Origin: Pseudorhodoplanes sp049324435
GTDB lineage: Bacteria > Pseudomonadota > Alphaproteobacteria > Rhizobiales > Xanthobacteraceae
Length of the DNA: 64,000 nt
Direction of reading: 5' to 3'
Assembly (NCBI GenBank): GCA_049324435.1
Contig: JBMOOQ010000057.1
Location: 91,061-155,060, forward strand
In this document: positions 57,259 to 64,000 of the stretch, piece by piece
Numbering within the stretch: the first letter of the stretch is position 1
Layout of the letters: each line of letters opens with the position of its first letter
Position numbers and translations under genes: made by a program
The notes under the pieces: generated by a model
Database searches by the model: none
What the model was told of the DNA's origin: nothing
What the model saw: only the letters and a program-made list of their open reading frames with translations

Positions 57259-59802
57259 ATGAGCCACTCAGAGACTGTCCGTGAACTTGCGTCGATTCTC
57301 AGCCCCCAGAACGAGGCCCGTCCAACGGTATTGCTGGGCGCGGGCGCTTCGTTCTCATCCGGGGTGCCGCTGGCCGACGAAAGCGTGAAGCGCATCGCGC
57401 GGCGCTACTACGCGGAGAGGATTGTCGGCGGCAGGGTCCTGCCCGAGCAGGTCAAGACATCCGAGTGGATCGCTTGGCTCGGCGAGCAGGATTGGTTCGT
57501 CCGGGATCCCGCCAAGCTGCCGGAGAACTTCCCGCTTGCCGTCAAGCACCTGCTCACGCCGCAAGCCTACCGCCAGAAAGTGCTCCTCGATCTGATCGCG
57601 CCCGACGGTGAAATCGGCCGCGGATACCGCCACCTCGCCGAACTTGTTCTGAGAGGTTTGGTCGGAACGATCCTCACGACGAACTTCGATATCTGCCTTC
57701 CGCGCGCGCTCAACGATAAACAGCCCCACATCCGCCACGTAGCCGAAGTGAACCGCAGTCCGGATGACTTCCGGGAATTCGACATTTTCAATCGCGCTCA
57801 AATCGTGTGGCTACACGGCAAAGCCGAGCAGTACACCGACAAGAACTTGGCCGAAGAAGTCGCAAATCTCGATCCGAAATTGGTCGGAGCGTTGTTGCCT
57901 CTGCTCCAATCCACGCCGCTGATCGTGGTCGGGTATCGTGGCGCCGAGGCGTCGATCATGACCAGCCTCCTGGGCGAGTCCGGTGATCTCGCCTTCAAGA
58001 AGGGAATCTTCTGGTGCCATCGCGGCGGCGATCTGCATCCGAACGTTGAAGCGCTTCAGAAAAGGCTGGGGAGCAACTTCAAGCTTTGCGAGATCGACGG
58101 TTTCGACGAACTGTTCAGCGATCTGGACAAGGAGCTTGCACGTCAGCAAAGAAATCTCGGTGCGCCTGTTGCGGATGCCAAGCCCGACTTCGACGACCGT
58201 CCCATGGACGGCACGACGCTGGCCGATCTGGATCTTGATCTCGCCCTGCACACGGCCCATCAGTATTCCCGCAAGCTCGGGTTACGGGAGCCGACCGCGG
58301 CCACGCTGAAGGTGTTCTTGCGCGAGCTCGGCCTGTTGATTGATGCAGACGGCATCGACCGACCCAGTATCGCTGCCGTACTTCTTTTTGGGCGTGACCC
58401 GCAGCGCTTCCTTCCCCATGCGGTCGTCACGGTCACCGTTGACGGGAAGAAGCGCAAAGTTATCACGGGCAATCTGCTGAAGCAGCGGAAAGACCTGCTG
58501 GAGTGGGTCGAGCAAGAGGACGTCAATCCGGTCCTCAAGGTGAAGGTGCGAGGCCGCCACGAAGAGCGCCGCGCTTATCATGAGCGCGCGCTGATCGAAC
58601 TCTGCATCAATCTCTTGGTCCATCGCGACTACGCCGATGGACGTCCCGCGACCATCCAGGCGCAGGGAAATAGTGGCGTCGCGTTTCTGAATCCCGGGCG
58701 TCTCGAGGAACGGGTCGCCGCCAAGCTCAAGTTCGACGCGCATGGTCAGTTCGAGCCGGTCCGCGAATTGACCTCTCCCCGCAACCGCGCGCTTTGCGAC
58801 ATCTTCTACGGGATGAGTGTAATGGAACGGGCAGGAACCGGCCTGGCCGACGTGCTCAACTTCGCTAAAGAGGGGGACGGAACGGCAGTCTTCAGCGTGC
58901 CACCCGGTAGCGATGACTTCAGCGTCGAAATATTCCAGCCGATGGCGTCGGGAAAATCATCGTCCGTCGCGCGAGACACACGACCAATCGGCACCTACAT
59001 CGTCAATCTGATGCCGTTTGCGTCCTTGCCGGCGGCGGTGTCGAGGGTACGCGTTTCAGGAACACTGGAAGCGATCGCCAAGAAGGTGCCATTGAACGAA
59101 ATCGGCACCGCGCTGACCCGCGACGGCGAACTCTGGTCGTTCGCGCCCGCAGCGCTTCTCCACACGATCCTCAAGCCGGTGATGACGGAGGCGGCCGTAC
59201 GGACGACTTCCCGGGACGAACTTGAGGCCGATGCCGACCTTGCGCGCGTTTTGTCCTGGCTCCTTCGGAAGCACTTCGAGGGCCAACTCCGCGGACTGCG
59301 GGGTCGCGGCCTCTTGATCGAGCCGGATCGCAAATCAAACCGCCGTGCCTACTTCGTCGGAGAGAAGAGTGGGCCGCGGATGATGATCTACGACACGCCC
59401 CGCCGCCGCGGTATACCGCGTGAGGTCGTGAAGCAGCGGGGCGATCCGCCTCGCGTATGGTTCGAGAACGAAGGGATCGCCTACGAAATCGCACGATTGG
59501 GACCGATCTGGGGAGTGCGGGTAAAGCCGTTTTACATGTTCACCGGTCCTGACGCGCAGACACCCCTCCCGGGTTACGCCAGGACTGCCAAGGCGACCCG
59601 ACGGATGAAGTTCGACCGCAATCAGAGCGTCGAGAGCGATCTGACGTTCTGGGGACGCTTCATTTCGCAAGGTGCGCCCATCCTGAACTTAGGGCAGGGA
59701 CCGGTCGAAGACCTCCTGCTCGAAGGCGCATTCGTGTCCCTGGACGTTCCCGAGGAAGGATTGATCGATGGCGACAGCAATCAAGATAAAATGTCTGCCT
59801 GA
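57259..59802 (+). CDS. SIR2 - RecG/Schlafen-like ATPase - APAZ protein, partner of short Argonaute
   Basis: An 847-residue protein. Residues 1-300 are a SIR2-type NADase: VLLGAGASFSSGVPL (27-31 is GAGAS), GTILTTNFDICLP with Asn142 and Asp144, IVWLHGKAE with His186, and IVVGYRGAE. Residues 330-570 resemble a RecG/Schlafen-associated HATPase_c_4 domain: ERALIELCINLLVHRDYADG with Asn451 and His455-Arg-Asp, SPRNRALCDIFY and VMERAGTGLADVLNF. Residues about 575-847 fit an APAZ domain by position and by partner, although I see no strict motif. Short pAgo SIR2-APAZ partners are usually 450-600 residues, so the ATPase insert is extra. The end overlaps the pAgo gene by 35 bases. ATG 57259 is chosen over 57145. 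Confidence 0.75.
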   Translation: MSHSETVRELASILSPQNEARPTVLLGAGASFSSGVPLADESVKRIARRYYAERIVGGRVLPEQVKTSEWIAWLGEQDWFVRDPAKLPENFPLAVKHLLTPQAYRQKVLLDLIAPDGEIGRGYRHLAELVLRGLVGTILTTNFDICLPRALNDKQPHIRHVAEVNRSPDDFREFDIFNRAQIVWLHGKAEQYTDKNLAEEVANLDPKLVGALLPLLQSTPLIVVGYRGAEASIMTSLLGESGDLAFKKGIFWCHRGGDLHPNVEALQKRLGSNFKLCEIDGFDELFSDLDKELARQQRNLGAPVADAKPDFDDRPMDGTTLADLDLDLALHTAHQYSRKLGLREPTAATLKVFLRELGLLIDADGIDRPSIAAVLLFGRDPQRFLPHAVVTVTVDGKKRKVITGNLLKQRKDLLEWVEQEDVNPVLKVKVRGRHEERRAYHERALIELCINLLVHRDYADGRPATIQAQGNSGVAFLNPGRLEERVAAKLKFDAHGQFEPVRELTSPRNRALCDIFYGMSVMERAGTGLADVLNFAKEGDGTAVFSVPPGSDDFSVEIFQPMASGKSSSVARDTRPIGTYIVNLMPFASLPAAVSRVRVSGTLEAIAKKVPLNEIGTALTRDGELWSFAPAALLHTILKPVMTEAAVRTTSRDELEADADLARVLSWLLRKHFEGQLRGLRGRGLLIEPDRKSNRRAYFVGEKSGPRMMIYDTPRRRGIPREVVKQRGDPPRVWFENEGIAYEIARLGPIWGVRVKPFYMFTGPDAQTPLPGYARTAKATRRMKFDRNQSVESDLTFWGRFISQGAPILNLGQGPVEDLLLEGAFVSLDVPEEGLIDGDSNQDKMSA

Positions 59803-61270
59803 GCCCGAGCTGCAGTTCAGCAATGGTCGGCGGGACTTTGATCCGCGTCGTGCGCTCGCCGCTGGTGGTCCTGCCGATCACCGGGGCCTTCGGACCATCC
59901 GCGTCGGTCTGGTGGGGCTCGCCGAAGAAGTGGCCGCTGCCCGCGGCTGGATAGCCGGAATGGACGGTTTCAAGCCCGCCCGCGAACGCAACGCACGCCG
60001 ATTTCGGGATTGGCCTGGCGCAGAGAAGGCTCTTGGCGCAAAATTCGAGGTGGACCAGAGTTTCGTCCGGACGATCGACAAGTCGCAGTTCGACCGATTG
60101 TTCAGAGAGCGGATCAGCGGTGAAGATTTCGATGTCCTCGTCGAGCTCTTCGAAGGACCGATCAGCAGCATGTTCGGCGATGTACGACCGGATTGCATCG
60201 TGGTGTGCATCCCTGACGCGCTTGGGGACCTTCGTGTGCAGAATCCCGAGCTCTCGGTCAAGGAACGGAGAGCCCTCGAAATACTCAAGCGCGAGGAAGA
60301 GAACGCCCAGGGCGATCTTTTCGCGCCCTCGGAGGAAGAACTCGCCGAAGCAGAAGCGCTCCGCACGACCGCAGAAGATCTCCTGTTCCGGACCTTCTAT
60401 CGTGCGCTCAAGGCGAAGGTCCACAAATACGAGAATGCGGTACCGATCCAGGTTTTGCGCCGCGAAACGATCGATCGGGCGGAAGATTCCGGACACAGCC
60501 AAGCGACACGGGCCTGGAATTTCACGACGGCGCTCTACTACAAGGCTGGCGGCCTTCCCTGGCGGCCGGCCGACCTCCCCGAAGGGGTGTGCTTCATCGG
60601 TGTGTCCTTTCATCACCTCAAGAAGCGAGGAGGGCATCTCGTCTACGCGAGTGTGGCGCAGGCTTTCTCCTCAGATCACGAGCCGTTCTGCCTGAAGGGT
60701 GCGCATATCGACCACGAACAACGTCGGGACCGGCAGCCCTACCTCAACAAATCGCAGGCGTTCGCGATGATGCGCGACATCCTGCACGGCTACGAAAAAC
60801 GAACCGGCGTGAAGCCAAAGCGCGTGGTGGTTCACAAAACGTCGATGTATCAGCCCGAAGAAGAGGAGGGCTTTCGGGAAGGCACGAAGGGCATTGTCCC
60901 GAGCTGCGATCTTGTCTGGCTGAGACAGACGCCGTTCAGGTTGGTCCGGAAAGGATCGGAAGAACCGTGGCGAGGAACGCTCTGCCAGATCGAAGGCGAG
61001 TCGTATCTTTTCACCAGCGGGTATGTGCCGTGGTGGGATGAATTCCCCGGCGCGCACATCCCGGCGCCAATCCAGATCGGGTCGGCGGGGCCGACGGACA
61101 TCGAGGCAAGATCCAAGGAAATCCTCACCCTTTCGAAAATGAACTGGAATTCGAGCGACGGCATTACTCGCCTGCCGGTCACTTTGCTGTTCGCGAAGAA
61201 GGTCGGAGAGATCATGACTGAGCTGTCGGATAACGTCGCGCCCAACCCATCCTTTCGGTTCCACACCTAA
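59768..61270 (+). CDS. Short prokaryotic Argonaute (MID-PIWI), catalytically inactive
   Basis: A 500-residue protein with MID and PIWI domains but no PAZ. MID is around residues 45-235 (IRVGLVGLAEEVAAARGWIA, PDCIVVCIPDALG, and AVPIQVLRRETI). PIWI begins with VCFIGVSFHHLKKRGGHLVY (residue 275 on), where a catalytic Asp would lie in the first strand but Val/Ser are found. RVVVHKTSMYQP (352 on) replaces the usual HRDG, so the DEDX tetrad is absent. It should bind a guide and target without cutting, then trigger the SIR2 partner to deplete NAD, as in SPARSA-type systems. A charged insert lies at 165-200. It overlaps the SIR2 gene by 35 bases. Confidence 0.82.
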   Translation: MATAIKIKCLPEPELQFSNGRRDFDPRRALAAGGPADHRGLRTIRVGLVGLAEEVAAARGWIAGMDGFKPARERNARRFRDWPGAEKALGAKFEVDQSFVRTIDKSQFDRLFRERISGEDFDVLVELFEGPISSMFGDVRPDCIVVCIPDALGDLRVQNPELSVKERRALEILKREEENAQGDLFAPSEEELAEAEALRTTAEDLLFRTFYRALKAKVHKYENAVPIQVLRRETIDRAEDSGHSQATRAWNFTTALYYKAGGLPWRPADLPEGVCFIGVSFHHLKKRGGHLVYASVAQAFSSDHEPFCLKGAHIDHEQRRDRQPYLNKSQAFAMMRDILHGYEKRTGVKPKRVVVHKTSMYQPEEEEGFREGTKGIVPSCDLVWLRQTPFRLVRKGSEEPWRGTLCQIEGESYLFTSGYVPWWDEFPGAHIPAPIQIGSAGPTDIEARSKEILTLSKMNWNSSDGITRLPVTLLFAKKVGEIMTELSDNVAPNPSFRFHT

Positions 61271-61427
61271 GGGTCGCCCAGTCCGATCGCACGATCGACG
61301 ATGAAGGCGAAAAAATATTGATTCCTGAACTTGCCGTCGCAAACACTGCGAGTGTGTCCGCGCCGCTCTTCCTTGACCGCGACCATCGCGGGGAGAGCCA
61401 AGTCCAAGTAGCGTGTCGAAAGATGCC

Positions 61428-63029
61428 TCACGGCGTCATCGTAAAAATCGAGTTGGGAAAATCCTCGAACAGCCTGGGATCACCGTAGACGCCGCTACAC
61501 AATCTGATCGTGCTCTCGATCAGGTCGGGGACGCCGTGATCCAATGGTCTCGGATAAAGGCGCACCAGAAATGAAATAGGGATTCGAATGGAGCCCGCAT
61601 GTTCCCATTCGGTGACACGGTCAAAGAATCGCTGGAGCCGTTCGTCAGCGACCTCAGCGCGCGCACCTTCATGATATGCGAGATAGATTATCCCGAATTC
61701 GCCAGGCGTGATCTGATTTGTCGCGTCGCCGAAGAGATCAACGGGGCTCCACGCGCGCCTTTGAACCGCTTTTCTCGTCACATTGCGCCAGACCAAACCG
61801 ATTGGCCGTGACACCCGATCGACATCGAAGTCGCCACCCCCATCAAGGCGGCACACAATACCGTCCCAGTCCGGCAAATCGCTATTCCAGTTGAACACTG
61901 CACGGAGCATCTGCGGGCTATACATACGCGTCGGTTCCACATCGATGCGGTGCGGGAGCGAAACAAAGGCAACGCTTCCCCACGGATAATCGGTGTGTCG
62001 CTCCGGGTGCGGTGCGAGCCGCTGGCTGATCATGCGAACAACGATCTCCTGCACTGGCATGGCATTGGCCTCCACAGTGAGGAAAAGCTCAAACCGGCCC
62101 CACAGCCCTTTCATTTTTGCTTCCAGCTCCAGCGCGAAGAACAACTGTCTCATGAGTTGCTCCTCCGCGAGTTCATAGTCAGACAAGACGCGCTTGCGCT
62201 TGCATTCGATTTGCACGGGAAAGGGATCATGGCAGCGAATATCTGGGGTTTTTTCGGTCCCTTCGTCGATGAATTCCACGCGTCGTCCCTTCTCGACGCA
62301 GCGGGCAGCTACCAGAAGCTCAAAAATGCTCGCGTCGACGGCCGCGCCATTGGAGTCCCAGAGTCGGCGTAGTCTCTCGTCTAATGATCCGCCGACTTGC
62401 TTTAAATTCTCAAACTGAATGCCAAATTGAGACAATTGAGGAACGAGTGTCGCGCCGGCGAACTGATCGTAGGCAGAATTATTGGTGAGATAGTCCTGCC
62501 CAACGCGGATCATCTGACGAAGCCGATGAAGCGTCGGGAATTCACTCTCGGGGCGCAGTCCCTTTACGAGCGATAAGCAATCCCGGCCGTTCGCCAGATC
62601 AGCGAGCTGGTGCGAGTGATCCTCGGCACCCAGCCATTCTTTTGGGACAATGCGGCAGACCGTGTCGATCGCGCCGGCGATATGATCGTCCACCAAACCT
62701 GTCGTCTCGACCATGTCTCGGACAAGATTTTCCCGCGGTCGGCGGTCAATACCGTCACTCGGCAGATGCGGGTGATCAATCGCTTCCAACAATTCGTCCG
62801 GCAGACCGCTGGCTCGCTTCAGCTCGTCATACAGTCTTGTATGGCGTTCGCCGAGCTCCTGAGCGAAGCTTTCGAGACGAACCATTTCCGCCTTGTCCGG
62901 GACGCTCCGCGTTCGCATGTAGGTACGACGAGCCTCTACAAGGGCCGGCAGCATCGCGTTGATCTCAGCGCCCAGTGCTTTCAGTTGGGACGCTAGGGCC
63001 TTAAATTCCGCGGGAAGTGAATCGGTCAT
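61428..63029 (-). CDS. PD-(D/E)XK nuclease-like protein
   Basis: A 533-residue protein of unknown family. The N-terminal 110 residues are helical and coiled-coil-like (KALASQLKALGAEINAML). In the middle is a PD-(D/E)XK core: SIFELLVAARCVEKG with Glu237, EKTPDIRC with Pro-Asp at 262-263, and PVQIECKRKR with Glu275 and Lys277. LEAKMKGLWGRFELFLT and VAFVSLPHRIDVE follow. The C terminus has no known fold. It is convergent with the short Argonaute gene (157 bases between stops), so it may be an independent restriction-like gene or belong to the Argonaute locus. ATG 63029 is preferred over TTG 63035. Confidence 0.6.
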   Translation of the reverse strand: MTDSLPAEFKALASQLKALGAEINAMLPALVEARRTYMRTRSVPDKAEMVRLESFAQELGERHTRLYDELKRASGLPDELLEAIDHPHLPSDGIDRRPRENLVRDMVETTGLVDDHIAGAIDTVCRIVPKEWLGAEDHSHQLADLANGRDCLSLVKGLRPESEFPTLHRLRQMIRVGQDYLTNNSAYDQFAGATLVPQLSQFGIQFENLKQVGGSLDERLRRLWDSNGAAVDASIFELLVAARCVEKGRRVEFIDEGTEKTPDIRCHDPFPVQIECKRKRVLSDYELAEEQLMRQLFFALELEAKMKGLWGRFELFLTVEANAMPVQEIVVRMISQRLAPHPERHTDYPWGSVAFVSLPHRIDVEPTRMYSPQMLRAVFNWNSDLPDWDGIVCRLDGGGDFDVDRVSRPIGLVWRNVTRKAVQRRAWSPVDLFGDATNQITPGEFGIIYLAYHEGARAEVADERLQRFFDRVTEWEHAGSIRIPISFLVRLYPRPLDHGVPDLIESTIRLCSGVYGDPRLFEDFPNSIFTMTP

Positions 63030-63087
63030 GAACAAAACGCTCGGAGCGATATGTCATTGTCGGAAACGCTAGAGGCGAGGAAGACTA

Positions 63088-63795
63088 TCATGGGCCCAGA
63101 TGCGCCCCATCATGGTCTTCTTTTTCGCTGCCACGCATCACTTCGACTAGCGCAGAAGCCAGCAATGGCCGCTGCAATTGGGACGCCTCGCCCCACGGCC
63201 CGCGCATCCAGACATCCCATTCCTCTGCCGTGGTGAGGATGACCGGCATGGCCTTGGCATGTACCGGCGCGACGATGCTGTTCGGTTCACAGGTCAGGAA
63301 GCCATAGACGAGGTGCTTGCCTTCGATCGGATTGGACTTGGTGCCGCGCGCACCTTCCCATTCTGTCCAGATGCCGGCGAAGGCGAATAGCGGTCGCGAC
63401 GGATCGAGCGCGAACCAGACGACGTCCTTCTTGCCAGCCATTGGATGCGGCGAGCCGTCGGGATTCTTGAGCGATTTCGGATTGGCTTTGTCATTATACT
63501 CCGAGAAGCTGTTGGCAGGCACGAGGCAGCGGCTCTCAGGCTTCGTCCAGCGCCGCCAATGCGGAGAGGCGAGATTGCGGATGTTCGTGCTGATGCCGCC
63601 GAATTGCGGCGGATTCGGCATGCCCCAGCGCATCCTGACCAGTTCGCGCGCGTTGTCGGGACCGCGCACCACGGGCGCTTCCCAGTCCGGAAACACCGAC
63701 GGCATGCTCGGCAGATTGCCGGTGCTGTCCTTCAGCACCCCGAACAGGCCGCGGATCGCCTGCTGGTTGGTGGTGATGCTGTAGAGATTGCACAT
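63088..63795 (-). CDS. SOS response-associated peptidase (YedK/HMCES family)
   Basis: A 235-residue SRAP protein. It starts with the invariant Cys2 (MCNLYSITTNQQAIRGLFG), which forms a thiazolidine crosslink with abasic sites in single-stranded DNA. RMRWGMPNP, NIRNLASPHWRRW, RCLVPANSFSEYND with the catalytic Asn/Glu, and PVHAKAMPVILTTAEEWDVW with the active His follow the family. It shields abasic sites during replication. It sits at the right edge of the island and could be chromosomal or cargo. The C terminus is slightly longer than in E. coli YedK. Confidence 0.93.
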   Translation of the reverse strand: MCNLYSITTNQQAIRGLFGVLKDSTGNLPSMPSVFPDWEAPVVRGPDNARELVRMRWGMPNPPQFGGISTNIRNLASPHWRRWTKPESRCLVPANSFSEYNDKANPKSLKNPDGSPHPMAGKKDVVWFALDPSRPLFAFAGIWTEWEGARGTKSNPIEGKHLVYGFLTCEPNSIVAPVHAKAMPVILTTAEEWDVWMRGPWGEASQLQRPLLASALVEVMRGSEKEDHDGAHLGP

Positions 63796-64000
63796 GGGGA
63801 GCCAGATCCTGATCGCTCCCCATATTGGGCGGGCATGGCCATTGCCGCCAGCTCGGCCAGCCGGGGGATAATGTGACCTGACGGATATTTTGAACCAGCG
63901 GGATAGAGACTATTGCATCGGCGCACTCCGATCCAGATGCAGGATCTTCGGTGCTGATGCTTGCGGAGCTGGCGGGCGATAGCCTAGTGAAGAGTGCGGC

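Noticed and set aside
42540..64000. Second copy of the tRNA-Arg 3' end as right attachment site
   Set aside because: No stretch like TTCGAATCCCTTCCGGCG was found again in the window, so the right border cannot be set from the sequence.
1..64000. CRISPR array or cas genes
   Set aside because: No regularly spaced repeats and no Cas motifs were seen. The nuclease-like genes belong to other families.
63796..64000. Possible gene start at ATG 63958 on the plus strand
   Set aside because: Only 14 codons are inside the window and there is no ribosome-binding site or family likeness.

Overview
The window is high-GC alphaproteobacterial chromosome, most like the Bradyrhizobium / Rhodopseudomonas / Xanthobacteraceae part of the Hyphomicrobiales. 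The grounds are the tlpA-argH-lptM-lysA-TIGR02302 neighbourhood, the rpmH-rnpA-yidC-engB-argB block, CpdR, DUF2125 and DUF3426/MJ0042 proteins, ethylmalonyl-CoA pathway genes, and a metX-metW pair. No species can be named from the sequence alone.

Bases 1-42540 look like ordinary core genome. The left end (1-9430) is a carbon and redox block. It holds the C-terminal end of crotonyl-CoA carboxylase/reductase, a probable methylsuccinyl-CoA dehydrogenase, a PduO-type cobalamin adenosyltransferase, etfBA and a 3-hydroxyacyl-CoA dehydrogenase. Together these fit acetyl-CoA assimilation and PHB-linked acyl-CoA metabolism, with a chemoreceptor and a YihY/BrkB membrane protein between them. Bases 9500-13820 hold a run of small minus-strand genes (SnoaL-like, DUF1579, three SRPBCC of which one is broken, VOC, DUF1428, GST, ArsR). 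Then come a YjfB-like motility protein, tlpA/argH, lptM-lysA, a TIGR02302 protein, cpdR, ftsEX, a YdcF protein, plsC and chaC. They are followed by the aromatic/histidine trio (chorismate mutase-hisC-tyrC), metXW, a CHAP/NlpC-like secreted protein, argB, engB-yidC-rnpA-rpmH, a histidine kinase, and a LysM protein between two tRNA-Arg genes (ACG and UCG anticodons).

Directly after the 3' end of the second tRNA-Arg (42539) the character changes. About 20.5 kb (42540 to about 63050) is an accessory island made almost only of defence-type genes: (i) a family tentatively related to pPIWI-associating nucleases; (ii) a ubiquitin-like conjugation operon (triple-Ubl protein, E2-like/E1 ThiF fusion, DUF6527 protein) divergent from an XRE regulator plus ImmA/IrrE protease; (iii) a broken QueC-like (QatC) fragment; (iv) an HsdR_N-type nuclease fused to a degenerate NTPase; (v) a HEPN-like protein with a DUF1780 nuclease-like protein; (vi) a TIR protein with an AbiJ-type partner; (vii) a zinc-ribbon protein; (viii) a HipBA module; (ix) a SIR2 / RecG-Schlafen-like ATPase / APAZ protein overlapping a catalytically dead short prokaryotic Argonaute; (x) a PD-(D/E)XK nuclease-like protein. 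No integrase, and no second copy of the tRNA 3' end, was seen in the window. The right end (63088-63795) is a YedK/HMCES-type SRAP gene. The last 200 bases hold no complete gene.

The two most noteworthy systems are the enlarged SIR2-ATPase-APAZ/short-Argonaute pair (57259-61270) and the bacterial ubiquitin-like operon with its XRE/ImmA switch (44154-47805).
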